DNA of 64,000 nucleotides, taken from positions 2,728,001 to 2,792,000 of the forward strand of contig NZ_CP108109.1 of NCBI RefSeq assembly GCF_036199905.1, read 5' to 3'. The DNA comes from Streptomyces sp. NBC_00223. Its GTDB lineage: Bacteria; Actinomycetota; Actinomycetes; Streptomycetales; Streptomycetaceae. The translations under genes were made by a program, and so were the position numbers. The notes under the pieces were generated by a model. It had not been told where the DNA came from. It made no database searches and saw only the letters and a program-made list of their open reading frames with translations. Shown here piece after piece: positions 48,218 through 57,867 of the stretch (within the stretch, counting starts at the first letter, position 1; every line of letters starts with the position of its first letter).

Positions 48218-48612
48218 GACGACCTTCTTCCGGTTCCTGCTCGCGAGCGTGCCGGCGCTGATTCCGCCCCGCGCCGAGGTGCCCTGCTCCGCGGCGCTTG
48301 TTCGCGATGGTGTGTGCGGTTTTTGTTCGTAATGCGGATCGATCGTTGCACCTACCGCCGGGTATCCGTAAACGGGGGTCGGTGACAGCGGGATTTCCGC
48401 CTGCCGGGAAGAGGTTCGGGAGAGGGTTTGTTAGCCTGGACACGGCACCGGCTCGATCCAAGCCCCCGGGCCCAACCTTAGGCGCTTCGAGCGCCCACTT
48501 GCCGCGAGGCGAGCATGGCGGGCCGGTGTCGTAGACGTCCATCGGGCGCCCCTCCCACGGGAGGGGCGCCCGATGTCGTTTCCGCAGGTCACCCGGCTGA
48601 CGCCGAGAGGGC
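48218..48612. other. 395-bp intergenic region, possible small RNA
   Basis: No protein gene is convincing here. A T-rich spot with TTAGCCT at 48431 resembles a -10 element, and the region ends in a strong hairpin at 48540-48575, so a plus-strand transcript of about 135 nt is possible. It also includes the malic enzyme promoter region. Confidence 0.4.
48540..48575. terminator. Strong bidirectional hairpin
   Basis: CATCGGGCGCCCCTCCC pairs with GGGAGGGGCGCCCGATG; TCGTTT follows on the plus strand. It lies 38 bp past the helD stop on the minus strand and would terminate it. Confidence 0.75.
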
Positions 48613-50868
48613 TCAGTCCTTTCTGAGCAGGTCAGGCACCCCGTCCGCGTTCGGCAGGTCCTTCTCCCCGGCCAGTACGGTCAGCCGCTGGGTGGCCCGG
48701 GTCAGCGCCACGTAGAGCACCCGCAGTCCGGCCGGCGACTCCTCGGCGATCTCCGCGGGCGAGACCACGACCGTGGCGTCGTACTCCAGGCCCTTGGCCT
48801 CCAGGCTGCCCAGCGCGACCACGCGCTCGCCGAGCCCGTCGAGCCAGCCGCGGGCCTGGGCACGGCGGTTCATCGCGACGACCACGCCGACCGTGCCGTC
48901 CACCTCGGCGAGCAGCCGCTCGGCGCAGGCACGGGCGGCCGCGCCCAGGTCGTCGCCCGCGACCTCGTACCGGGGCAGCACCCCGGTGGAGCGCACCGCG
49001 CGCGGGGAGGGGCTGCCGGGCATGGCCAGGGCCAGCACGGTCGAGGCGACCTCGGCGATCTCGGCGGGGTTGCGGTAGTTGACGGTCAGCGTGAAGCGGC
49101 GGCGCGGGCGGGTGCCGAGCGCCTCGTCACGCGCGGCGGCGGCCTCGTCCACGTCCGTCCAGGAGCTCTGCGCCGGGTCGCCGACGACCGTCCAGGTCGC
49201 GGTACGGCCCCGGCGGCCCACCATCCGCCACTGCATCGGGGTGAGGTCCTGCGCCTCGTCCACGATGACGTGCGCGTACTCGGTACGCTCCCGGGCCAGC
49301 CGGTCGGCCCGCTCCCGGCGGGTCTCCCCGCGCTGCGGCATCAGCTCGTCCAGGCCGGTGAGCTGGTCCATCGGGTCGATCTCGCGCTTCTTCTCGCGCG
49401 GCGGCGCCCCCAGCACGGTCTCCAGCTCGTCCAGCAGCGCCACGTCGTGCGCGGAGGTCCCCGCGCGGCGCAGCGAGCGGGACACCCGGCGGACCTCGGG
49501 CGGGGTGAGCACCCGGCGGGCCCAGCGGGCCAGCCGCTTCTCGTCGGCGAGCGCGGACAGCACCCCGCGCGGGGTGAGCAGCGGCCACCAGGCGTCCAGG
49601 AAGTCGAGGAACTCCGGCTCGGTGCTGATGTCCTCGTCGAAGCCCTGGCGCTCCTCGGCGGCCAGTTCCGCGTCGTCGAAGCGGCGGCCGGTCTTCCGCC
49701 ACAGCGCGTCGAGCAGCAGCCTGCGGGCCCTCGGGCGCAGCAGGTTGACCGGCGCGGTGCCGCCCAGCGCCTGCTGCCGCAGCCCGGCGAGTTCCTGCTC
49801 GGACAGCTCGACCCGGCGGCCGAAGGCGATCACCCGCAGCGTCGCGGGCCGGCCCGGCACCAGGTCGAGGCAGCCCCGGGCCGCGTTGCGCAGCACCTTC
49901 TGCATCCGCAGCGAGCCCTTGATCCGGGCGGCGGCCGGCTCGTCGTAGAGATCGGCCTCCACCCCGTCGACCAGCGAGCCGACCGCGCGGATCGCGACCT
50001 GACCCTCCTCGCCGAGCGACGGGAGCACGCCCTCGGTGTACGCGACCAGCAGCGGGGTCGGGCTGACGCACAGGATGCCGCCGGAGTAGCGCCGCCGGTC
50101 CTGGTAGAGCAGATACGCGGCCCGGTGCAGGGCGACGGCGGTCTTGCCGGTGCCGGGGCCGCCGGTCACCTCGGTGACGGAGGCGGCGGGGGCGCGGATC
50201 ACCAGGTCCTGTTCGGCCTGGATGCTGGAGACGATGTCGCGCATGGAGTGCGTACGGGCCTGGCCGAGGGCGGCCATCAGGGCGCCGTCGCCCACCACGG
50301 GCAGGCCGGTGGTCAGCTCGGGGCGCAGCAGGTCGTCCTCGACGCCCAGGACGCGGCGGCCCTTGGACCTGATCACCCGCCGCCTCACCACCCGGCCGGG
50401 GGCGACGGGGGTCGAACGGTAGAACGGTGCGGCGGCCGGCGCCCGCCAGTCGATGACCAGCGGGTTGTAGTCCGTGCCGAGGACGCCGATGCGGCCGATG
50501 TGCAGGGTCTCGGCGATGTCGGCGGTGGCGTCCGCGCGGACCGCGTCGTCCGCCGGGTCGACCGAGATGTACGCGCCGTCGGCGCCCTTCTTGCCGTCCT
50601 TGCCCGCCAGCAGATCGATCCGGCCGAAGAGGAAGTCCTCGAACTCGCTGTTGAGCCGGTTGAGGTGGATACCGGCCCGGAAGACCTGCGCGTCGCGTTC
50701 GGCCAGCGCGCCCGGCGTGCCGACCTGGCCGCGTTTGGCGGCGTCGCTCATCAGGAACTCCGCTTCGTGGATCTTCTCCTCAAGGCGGTGGTACACCCGG
50801 TCGAGATGCGCCTGTTCGGCGGCGATCTCCTGCTCCCGGACCCCCGGTGTTGCGGTCTGCGCGGCCAC
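48613..50868 (-). CDS. helD: HelD, RNA polymerase-associated SF1 helicase-like protein
   Basis: 751 residues. An N-terminal coiled-coil (EQAHLDRVYHRLEEKIHEAE) that inserts in RNA polymerase, Walker A TGGPGTGKTAVALHR, motif II VIVDEAQDLTPMQW, motif VI VLYVALTRATQRL. Actinobacterial HelD releases stalled RNA polymerase and can protect against rifampicin. GTG start at 50868. Confidence 0.92.
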   Translation of the reverse strand: MAAQTATPGVREQEIAAEQAHLDRVYHRLEEKIHEAEFLMSDAAKRGQVGTPGALAERDAQVFRAGIHLNRLNSEFEDFLFGRIDLLAGKDGKKGADGAYISVDPADDAVRADATADIAETLHIGRIGVLGTDYNPLVIDWRAPAAAPFYRSTPVAPGRVVRRRVIRSKGRRVLGVEDDLLRPELTTGLPVVGDGALMAALGQARTHSMRDIVSSIQAEQDLVIRAPAASVTEVTGGPGTGKTAVALHRAAYLLYQDRRRYSGGILCVSPTPLLVAYTEGVLPSLGEEGQVAIRAVGSLVDGVEADLYDEPAAARIKGSLRMQKVLRNAARGCLDLVPGRPATLRVIAFGRRVELSEQELAGLRQQALGGTAPVNLLRPRARRLLLDALWRKTGRRFDDAELAAEERQGFDEDISTEPEFLDFLDAWWPLLTPRGVLSALADEKRLARWARRVLTPPEVRRVSRSLRRAGTSAHDVALLDELETVLGAPPREKKREIDPMDQLTGLDELMPQRGETRRERADRLARERTEYAHVIVDEAQDLTPMQWRMVGRRGRTATWTVVGDPAQSSWTDVDEAAAARDEALGTRPRRRFTLTVNYRNPAEIAEVASTVLALAMPGSPSPRAVRSTGVLPRYEVAGDDLGAAARACAERLLAEVDGTVGVVVAMNRRAQARGWLDGLGERVVALGSLEAKGLEYDATVVVSPAEIAEESPAGLRVLYVALTRATQRLTVLAGEKDLPNADGVPDLLRKD

Positions 50869-51907
50869 GCAGGGCCCCCTTCTTTCGTGCGTCGGGCAGC
50901 CTGCAACCGTACGCGACCTGCGGGGCGTTTCCTACCTGGTCGACTCCGTCGGGGTTTTTGGCCTGTCTTTCCCGCCCGCGAGTGCGTCTCCCTCTGCGGG
51001 TCCCCCAGTGCCCGGCCGCACCCGGCCGGCGGCCGACGGTCGTGGCCGAGCCCGGGCCCGGGGTCGAGCCGTGCCCGCCCGTGCGGGCAGCGCGATGCGC
51101 GCGACGGCCCCGGGCCCGGGCGGCCAACCGCCGGCAGGCGAGCACCGACCGCGCTGGGCGCGGAGGTCGTGCCCGGTATGCGGCCGACGGGGCGGTACGC
51201 GCGCGGGTTCGGGGCCCGGTCGGCCGACCGTCGCGGGCACCGCATCGACCGCGCCGGACGCGGGGGCCATGCCCGCAGTACGGCCAACAGTAAGCGCGTG
51301 GGTTCGGGGCGCGACCGTGCCGGGCGAGGGCCTGGGCCCGGGCGGGCAGCGCGGGGCCCCGAGTCCGGCCCGCCGCCGGCACGCGAGCACAAGCCACGCC
51401 GGAGGCGGAGGCCGTGCCCGGCGTGCGGGCGGCGGTACGCACGCGAGTTCGGGGCGCGCTCGACCGACGGTCGCGTGCACCGCATCGACCGGCCGCCGGC
51501 ACGCGAGCACCGACCACGCCGGGCGCAGAGGTCGTGCCCGGCGTGGGGCCAGCGGTACGCGCACGGGTGCCGGGTCCGGCCGGCGGCTGACGGTCGTGAC
51601 CGGGGTCGGGCCCGGGGTCGAGCCGTGCCCGCCCGTGCGGGCACCCGCAGTACGCGCGCGGGTGCCGGGTCCGGCTGATGACGGTCGCGGACAGCACGCC
51701 GTGTGGGCGGCGGTACGCGCGCGGGTTCGGGGCGCGAAGGGGCCGGTCAGAGCCGGGGACGTCGCGCGCGGCCTGCGCAGGCGTGCGCCGGGGCACGGTG
51801 GCGACCGGCCGCCGGCGGGCGAACGCCGGTCGCGCCGGCGCGGAGGCTCATGGCCGCCCGCGCGGCCAACGCGCGCACGGTTCCGCAGCGCGCCTCGCAG
51901 AGGGGCC
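50869..51907. repeat. 1-kb degenerate GC-rich repeat block
   Basis: Six copies of a motif like GGTACGCGCGCGGGTTCGGGGC at about 51194, 51290, 51434, 51554, 51650 and 51712, four of GCCGGCACGCGAGCAC at 51130, 51374, 51494 and 51810, and a perfect 27-bp duplicate around GTGCCCGCCCGTGCGGGCA near 51068 and 51622 make this a mosaic. Both strands have long frames, but these are Arg/Pro/Gly-rich shadows with no start context, so no gene is called. Confidence 0.75.
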
Positions 51908-53050
51908 TCAGGTCGTGGGGTCGAAGGAGAGGCGGTAGCCGCGTTTGACGACGGTTTGGATCAGCTTCGGTGCTCCCAGGGCCACCCGGAGGCGGGCCAT
52001 CGCCGTCTCCACCGCGTGCTCGTCCCGGCCCGCGCCCGGCAGCGCGCGCAGCAGGTCGGCGCGCGACACCACCCAGCCCGGCCGGCGGGCCAGCGCCCGC
52101 AGCAGCGCCATCCCGGCCGGCGGCACCGGCCGCAGCTCCCCGTCCACCACGACCGCGTGCCCCCGGATCTCGATCCGGTGCCCGGCGACGGGCAGCGCCC
52201 GTACCCGGCCGGGCAGCTCCGCCGCGATGAGCTGCACCAGCGGCCCCAGCCGGAAGCGCTCCGGCTGCACGGTGGGCACCTCGTGCGCCTCCAGCGGCAC
52301 CGCCGTCACCGGCCCGACGCAGGCGACCAGCACCCCGCCGCGCATCGCCGCGAGCAGTTCCTCCCGCTGCCCGCGCTGCTCCGCCCGTTCGAGCAGCGAG
52401 GCCGCGGCCGGCGCCGAGGTGAAGCTCAGCGCGTCGAGCTGCCGCGCGAACACCGCGTCGAGCAGCCGGTCCACCGGCCCCAGGTCCTCCGGCGGCATCC
52501 ACCGGTAGACCGGCACCGCCACCACCGTCGCGCCCGCGGCCCGCAGCGCCTCGCTGAAGCCGGGCAGCGGCTCCCCGTGCAGCTGCACGGCCACACAGCG
52601 GCCCTCGACGCCTTCCTCCAGCAGCCGTTCCAGCACCTCGGCCATGGACTCCGAGGCCGGGGACCACGCCTCGACCAGCCCGGCCGCGCGCACCGCGCCC
52701 TTCACCTTCGGCCCCCGGGCCAGCAGCTCCACCTCGCCCAGCCTGCGCAGCAGCGCCTCGCCGAGCCCCCAGCCGTCCGCCGCCTCGACCCACCCGCGGA
52801 AGCCGATCGCGGTGGTCGCGATCACCACGTCGGGCGCGTCGTCGAGCAGCCGCTTGGTCGTGGCCAACAGCTCCGCGTCGTCGGAGAGCGGCACGATCCG
52901 CAGCGAGGGCGCCCGCAGCACGCTCGCCCCGCGCCGTTCGAGCAGCGCGCACAGCTCGTCCGCCCGCCGGGCGGCCGTCACCCCGACGGTGAACCCCGCC
53001 AGCGGCGGCACCACCGCGGGCTCGCTGTTCGTACCGGAGTGCGCTTGCAT
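51908..53050 (-). CDS. Uroporphyrinogen-III synthase (HemD)-winged-helix regulator
   Basis: 380 residues. The N-terminal HemD fold (AGFTVGVTAARRADELCALLERRGASVLRAPSLRIVPL) is fused after about residue 275 to an OmpR-type DNA-binding domain (RPGWVVSRADLLRALPGAGRDEHAVETAMARLRVALG...LIQTVVKRGYRLSF). In Mycobacterium the same architecture next to narK3 takes part in nitrate/nitrite regulation. It lies downstream of narK on the same strand. A regulatory role, not haem synthesis, is favoured. Confidence 0.88.
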   Translation of the reverse strand: MQAHSGTNSEPAVVPPLAGFTVGVTAARRADELCALLERRGASVLRAPSLRIVPLSDDAELLATTKRLLDDAPDVVIATTAIGFRGWVEAADGWGLGEALLRRLGEVELLARGPKVKGAVRAAGLVEAWSPASESMAEVLERLLEEGVEGRCVAVQLHGEPLPGFSEALRAAGATVVAVPVYRWMPPEDLGPVDRLLDAVFARQLDALSFTSAPAAASLLERAEQRGQREELLAAMRGGVLVACVGPVTAVPLEAHEVPTVQPERFRLGPLVQLIAAELPGRVRALPVAGHRIEIRGHAVVVDGELRPVPPAGMALLRALARRPGWVVSRADLLRALPGAGRDEHAVETAMARLRVALGAPKLIQTVVKRGYRLSFDPTT

Positions 53051-53217
53051 GGCTCTGCCCCACTTCGCTCAAAACGCTCGTGCCCGGCGGTACCGGACCG
53101 TCCCGGGCCCCGGCGCCGCCGTCCCCGGCCACCCCGCCGGGAGTCCCATCCTCCCAAGGCGGGGTGCCGGGTTCGCTCCACCCGGACGACCCGGGTGTCA
53201 CGGACATGTCTCGCCGC

Positions 53218-54582
53218 TCAGACCTCCGCGTACACCGCGGCGCCCGCGGGCGTCCCCTCGCCCTGCCCGCCCGGCCGCCCGGGCGCGGCCGCGGGCCGCC
53301 GCAGATATACGGCCCAGGTCAGCACGTAGCAGACCGCGTAGAAGGCGAGAAAAGTCACAAAAGCCGGCGTCCCGGAGGAGGTGTTGAGGAAGGACTCCCG
53401 GAAGGCCAGGTTGATGCCGACGCCGCCGAGCGCGCCGACCGCGCCGATCAGCCCCATCGCCGCGCCGGACAGCCGTCGTCCGTGCGCCGCGGCCGCCTCC
53501 CCGGTGAGCCCCCGGGCCTCGGCCTTCTTCTGGAAGATACCGGGGATCATCTTGTACGACGATCCGTTGCCGAGGCCGCTGAGCACGAAGAGCACGATGA
53601 AGCCGATCAGGAACGTGGCCAGCGACTTGGTGACGGAGGCGGCGATCACCACACCGGTCGCCGCGCCCATCGCGAGGAAGTTCCACCAGGTGATGCGCGC
53701 GCCGCCGAAGCGGTCCGCGAGCTTTCCGCCGACCGGCCGGATCAGCGAGCCGAGCAGCGGCCCGATGAAGGTCAGGTCGGCCGCCTGGAGGGGGGTGCGG
53801 CCGAACTGGTTCTGGAGCACCAGGCCGAAGGCGAAGCTGTAGCCGATGAAGGAGCCGAACGTCCCCACGTACAGGAAGGACATGATCCAGGTGTGCGGAT
53901 CGCGGGCCGCGTCCACCGCGGCCCCGGTGTCGTTCTTCACGGGCGCGAGGTTGTCCATGAACAGCGCGGACAGGGCGGCGGCCACCACGATCAGCGGGAT
54001 GTAGACCGCGAGGACCGTACGCGGGTGCGCGGCGCCCGCCGTGCCGATGACCAGCAGTCCGATCAGCTGGATCGCGGCGACCCCGACATTGCCGCCGCCC
54101 GCGTTCAGCCCGAGCGCCCAGCCCTTCTCCCGCAGCGGGTAGAAGGAGTTGATGTTCGTCATCGAGGAGGCGAAGTTGCCGCCGCCGACACCGGTGAGCG
54201 CGGCGACCACCAGGAGCGTGGTGTACGACACACCGGGCTTCATGACGAAGGCCGCGGCAACCGTCGGTACGAGCAGCAGCAGCGCGCTGACGATCGTCCA
54301 GTTGCGCCCGCCGAACTTCGCGACCGCGAAGGTGTACGGCACCCGCAGCACCCCGCCGACCAGCGTCGGCATGGCCACGAGGAAGAACTTGCCCGCCGGG
54401 TCGACCCCGTAGGCCGGACCCATGAACAGCACCATCACCGACCACAGGCTCCATATGGAGAAGCCGATGTGTTCGGAGAGCACCGAGAAGACCAGATTGC
54501 GGGCGGCGATCCGCTTGCCGCCGCCCTCGTGCCAGAACCGTTCGTCCTCGGGGTCCCACTGCTCGATCCAGCGACTTCCCAT
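53218..54582 (-). CDS. narK: NarK-type nitrate/nitrite transporter
   Basis: 454 residues, 12 membrane helices. The NNP family signature is in LTGVGGGNFASSMTNINSFYPLREKGWALGLNAGGGNVGVA and in GLGNGSSYKMIPGIF. GGGAG before the ATG at 54582. With the HemD-HTH gene downstream it forms a nitrate assimilation unit; nitrate reductase genes are not in the window. Confidence 0.92.
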   Translation of the reverse strand: MGSRWIEQWDPEDERFWHEGGGKRIAARNLVFSVLSEHIGFSIWSLWSVMVLFMGPAYGVDPAGKFFLVAMPTLVGGVLRVPYTFAVAKFGGRNWTIVSALLLLVPTVAAAFVMKPGVSYTTLLVVAALTGVGGGNFASSMTNINSFYPLREKGWALGLNAGGGNVGVAAIQLIGLLVIGTAGAAHPRTVLAVYIPLIVVAAALSALFMDNLAPVKNDTGAAVDAARDPHTWIMSFLYVGTFGSFIGYSFAFGLVLQNQFGRTPLQAADLTFIGPLLGSLIRPVGGKLADRFGGARITWWNFLAMGAATGVVIAASVTKSLATFLIGFIVLFVLSGLGNGSSYKMIPGIFQKKAEARGLTGEAAAAHGRRLSGAAMGLIGAVGALGGVGINLAFRESFLNTSSGTPAFVTFLAFYAVCYVLTWAVYLRRPAAAPGRPGGQGEGTPAGAAVYAEV

Positions 54583-54741
54583 CGCGCGTCTCCCGTTGTC
54601 GTCCCGTGCCGACCACTGTCGAACAGACCCTAGGGGCAACGGGTTTCCGACCCATGCCGTTCGGTGACGCGAGCGCAACCAGGCACTCACCCGGCGCGCC
54701 CGGCAGGTGTGAGCCGGCGGCTGCGCGGGGCGCTTTGGGCG

Positions 54742-54751
54742 GAAGCGCTTC
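54742..54751. promoter_or_regulatory. LacI-type operator half-array 1 (GAAGCGCTTC)
   Basis: The 10-bp perfect palindrome GAAGCGCTTC lies about 65 bp upstream of the -35 box. Confidence 0.6.
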
Positions 54752-54806
54752 ACGTAACCGATTGCGGTCGCGTACGCCGTGCTCGTACCCGCTTTCGGTT
54801 CGAGCA

Positions 54807-54835
54807 TTGACACGCGTCAACGACCCGCTTACGTT
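54807..54835 (+). promoter_or_regulatory. Promoter TTGACA-17-TACGTT for the GH31 gene
   Basis: Consensus TTGACA at 54807 and TACGTT at 54830 with a 17-bp spacer. The start of transcription would fall at about 54842, inside operator 2. Confidence 0.75.
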
Positions 54836-54840
54836 CCTGT

Positions 54841-54856
54841 GTCGAAGCGCTTCGAC
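54841..54856. promoter_or_regulatory. LacI-type operator 2 (GTCGAAGCGCTTCGAC)
   Basis: A perfect 16-bp palindrome at the predicted transcription start, containing the same GAAGCGCTTC core as operator 1. Confidence 0.7.
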
Positions 54857-54874
54857 AATCCGAGGGGCCCGCCC

Positions 54875-57115
54875 GTGAAGTTCACCGATGGCTACTGGCT
54901 GCTGCGCGACGGCGTCAGGGCCGCCCACCCGGTCGAGGTACTCGACATCGCCGCCCACCCCGGGGGCCTGGACGTCCACGCCCCGACCACCCCCATCCGC
55001 AACCGCGGCGACCTGCTCAAGGGCCCGGTCGTCAGCATCTCCTGTACGGCGCCCATGCCCGGCGTCGTCGCGGTCCGCCTCACCCACCTGGCCGGGGGCC
55101 TCGACCGCGGCCCGCGGTTCGCCCTCGCCAAGGGCCCCGGGCGCGCGGTGGTCACCGAGGACCCCGAGTACGCGACCCTGACCTCCGGCGAGCTGTCCGT
55201 ACGCTTCGCCCGCACCGGCCCGTGGCGGATGGAGTTCCGGGCCGGCGGCCGTACGCTCACCTCCAGCGGACCGAAGTCCATGGGCATCATGGAGACCGCC
55301 GACGGCCGTCACTACCTGCGCGAACAACTCGGCCTCGGGGTCGGCTCGCATGTCTACGGCCTCGGCGAGCGCTTCGGCCCGCTGGTCAAGAACGGCCAGG
55401 TGGTGGACGTCTGGAACGCCGACGGCGGCACGGCCAGCGAACAGGCGTACAAGAACGTGCCGTTCTACCTCACGGACGCGGGCTACGGGGTCTTCGTCAA
55501 CCACCCCGGCCATGTGTCCTTCGAGGTCGCCTCGGAGACCGTCTCCCGGGTGCAGTTCAGCGTCGAGGGCCAGTCGCTGGAGTACCTGGTCATCCACGGC
55601 CCCACCCCGAAGGAGATCCTCGCCAAGTACGCGGCCCTGACCGGACGTCCGGCGCTGCCGCCCGCCTGGTCCTTCGGCCTGTGGCTGTCCACCTCCTTCA
55701 CCACCTCCTACGACGAGGCCACCGTCACCGGCTTCATCGACGGCATGGCCAAGCGCGAACTCCCGCTGTCCGTCTTCCACTTCGACTGCTTCTGGATGCG
55801 CGAGTTCCACTGGTGCGACTTCACCTGGGACCCGCGGGTCTTCCCCGACCCCGAGGGCATGCTGCACCGTCTGCACGAGCGCGGTCTGCGGGTCTGCGTC
55901 TGGATCAACCCCTATATCGCCCAGCGCTCACCGCTGTTCGCCGAGGGCCAGGCGGCCGGCTATCTGCTGAAGAAGCCGAACGGCGACGTGTGGCAGTGGG
56001 ACCTGTGGCAACCCGGCATGGCCCTGGTCGACTTCACCAATCCCGACGCCCGCGCCTGGTACGCCGCCAAGCTCGACGCGCTGCTGGCCATGGGGGTGGA
56101 CTGCTTCAAGACCGACTTCGGCGAGCGGGTGCCGACCGATGTCACGTACTTCGACGGCTCCGACCCCGAAGGCATGCACAACTACTACACGTATCTCTAC
56201 AACCGGACCGTCTTCGACGTGCTGCGCGCGCGGCGCGGTGAGGACGACGCCGTGGTCTTCGCCCGTTCTGCGACCGCCGGCAGCCAGCAGTTCCCCGTGC
56301 ACTGGGGCGGCGACTGCGAGGCGACCTACGAGTCGATGGCCGAATCCCTGCGCGGCGGGCTGTCGTTGGGGCTGTCCGGCTTCGGTTTCTGGTCGCACGA
56401 CATCGGCGGCTTCGAGGGCACCCCGAGCGCGGCCGTCTTCAAACGGTGGATCGCCTTCGGGCTGCTCTCCTCGCACAGCCGGCTGCACGGCAGCCACTCC
56501 TACCGGGTGCCGTGGCTCTTCGACGAGGAATCGGTCGACGTACTGCGGGCGTTCACCCGCCTCAAGCTGCGGCTGATGCCGTATCTGTTCGAGGCCGCGC
56601 GGCAGGCGCGGACCGGGGTGCCGGTGATGCGGGCGATGGCGCTGGAGTTCCCGGACGATCCGGCGTGCGCGCATCTGGAACGGCAGTACATGCTCGGCGA
56701 CGCCCTGCTGGTCGCGCCGGTCTTCTCCGACGACGGCCGGGTCGGCTACTACGTGCCCGCCGGGGTGTGGACCCACCTGCTGACCGGCGAGCGCGTCGAG
56801 GGCCCGCGCTGGGTGGAGGAGACCCACGGCTTCGACAGCGTGCCGCTGCTGGTCCGCCCCGGCACGGCCCTGCCGTGGGGCGCGGTCGCCGACCGCCCGG
56901 ACTACGACTACGCCACCGGTCTGACCCTGCGGGTCTACGAGCCCGCGGACGGCGTCACGACGACCGTCCGCGTCCCCTCCCCCGACGGGTCCACGGCCGC
57001 GACCTTCACGGTGAGCCGCGCGGGTACGTCGGTGACGGTGACGTCCGAGGACGCGCCCGAGGGGTGGACGGCGGAAGTCGTCTCCGCGGAGCCCCTCCGC
57101 CTGACCACACCGTAG
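54875..57115 (+). CDS. GH31 alpha-xylosidase/alpha-glucosidase (YicI type)
   Basis: 746 residues. The nucleophile Asp is in CFKTDFGERVPTDV and the acid/base Asp in HWGGDCEATYESM; FHFDCFWMREFHWCDFTWD and GFGFWSHDIGGFEG are YicI-like. No signal peptide, so intracellular cleavage of alpha-xylosides or alpha-glucosides. GTG at 54875 with GAGGGG. Two LacI operators and a strong promoter imply sugar induction; no transporter is adjacent. Confidence 0.92.
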   Translation: MKFTDGYWLLRDGVRAAHPVEVLDIAAHPGGLDVHAPTTPIRNRGDLLKGPVVSISCTAPMPGVVAVRLTHLAGGLDRGPRFALAKGPGRAVVTEDPEYATLTSGELSVRFARTGPWRMEFRAGGRTLTSSGPKSMGIMETADGRHYLREQLGLGVGSHVYGLGERFGPLVKNGQVVDVWNADGGTASEQAYKNVPFYLTDAGYGVFVNHPGHVSFEVASETVSRVQFSVEGQSLEYLVIHGPTPKEILAKYAALTGRPALPPAWSFGLWLSTSFTTSYDEATVTGFIDGMAKRELPLSVFHFDCFWMREFHWCDFTWDPRVFPDPEGMLHRLHERGLRVCVWINPYIAQRSPLFAEGQAAGYLLKKPNGDVWQWDLWQPGMALVDFTNPDARAWYAAKLDALLAMGVDCFKTDFGERVPTDVTYFDGSDPEGMHNYYTYLYNRTVFDVLRARRGEDDAVVFARSATAGSQQFPVHWGGDCEATYESMAESLRGGLSLGLSGFGFWSHDIGGFEGTPSAAVFKRWIAFGLLSSHSRLHGSHSYRVPWLFDEESVDVLRAFTRLKLRLMPYLFEAARQARTGVPVMRAMALEFPDDPACAHLERQYMLGDALLVAPVFSDDGRVGYYVPAGVWTHLLTGERVEGPRWVEETHGFDSVPLLVRPGTALPWGAVADRPDYDYATGLTLRVYEPADGVTTTVRVPSPDGSTAATFTVSRAGTSVTVTSEDAPEGWTAEVVSAEPLRLTTP

Positions 57116-57188
57116 GCCCTGGCCGTTCCGCCCGCCCCGGCCGGTGGTGGCCGGGGCGGGTCGCCGGGCAGCCGCCCGGAAACGACAA

Positions 57189-57216
57189 ACGGCGCCTTCC
57201 TGGAGGAAGGCGCCGT
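57189..57216 (-). terminator. tmRNA/GH31 bidirectional terminator
   Basis: Perfect 12-bp stem ACGGCGCCTTCC with GGAAGGCGCCGT around TGGA; on the minus strand it is followed by TTTGTCGTTT. It ends ssrA and probably also the GH31 transcript. Confidence 0.8.
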
Positions 57217-57231
57217 GTCGCATGGGATGAG

Positions 57232-57617
57232 TGGAGATGGCGGGAATCGAACCCGCGTCCTGTGGTGCGGAACCAGGGCTTCTCCGAGCGCAGTCCACTG
57301 TGCTTTTCTCGGCCCCGGCAGTCACGCGGACAAGCCGCCGACGGGCCCAGTCACTGTTTGATTTCCTTCAAGGACCCGTGACCGGCCCAAGAAGTTTAGT
57401 TCCCTTGATGATGCCAGGGTCCGGGTCGGGAACAGCTCCCGGTCTGACACTCCGCGGAGTCTTCGCTCAGCTGCTAATTAGGCAGCGAGGGCGAAGGCGG
57501 AGGAATCGCTCTTGGAATTGGCGATTATTGGTTTCGGCATATGGTTAACGAGATCATTGCCGCTTCCTCGGCTCGCTTCCCCTGCTTCGACATCCCCAGT
57601 CGAAACCGATCATCCCC
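57232..57617 (-). ncRNA. ssrA: tmRNA
   Basis: About 386 nt. 5' end GGGGATGATCGGTTTCGAC, 3' end with TTCGATTCCCGCCATCTCCA. The acceptor GGGGATG pairs with CATCTCC. The tag reading frame (57478-57522) encodes ANSKSDSSAFALAA then TAA. CCA is not encoded. It sits downstream of smpB, its protein partner in ribosome rescue. Confidence 0.95.
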
Positions 57618-57867
57618 ATGTGGTGTTTTCAAGGTGCGCCGCCCGCGAGGGGCGACTGACTCCATCGTACGGGATCAGCGCCCGCGCGGGCCACCGTATT
57701 CCCGGCGGGCGCGGCGCGGCGCGGCGCCGGGGAGCGCGGCGCGAAGCCGGGGAGCGCCGGGAAGCGCCGGGGAACACGGCCCAGGCACTCGCGGGCCCGG
57801 GGGCACGGGCCCGGACACGCGGACTCAGGCGTACGGGGCCCAGGCGCGCGGACTCGGCGCGTACCGC

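Noticed and set aside
48298..48534. Plus-strand ORF of 78 codons between malic enzyme and helD
   Set aside because: No ribosome site, no recognised motif, and codon use unlike neighbours.
50932..51907. Several frames of 150-340 codons on both strands
   Set aside because: All are Arg/Pro/Ala-rich, start without ribosome sites and follow the repeat mosaic; no frame shows coding periodicity different from its shadows.
57231..57548. Plus-strand ORF across the tmRNA
   Set aside because: It is the antisense of ssrA; the RNA structure and tag explain the sequence.
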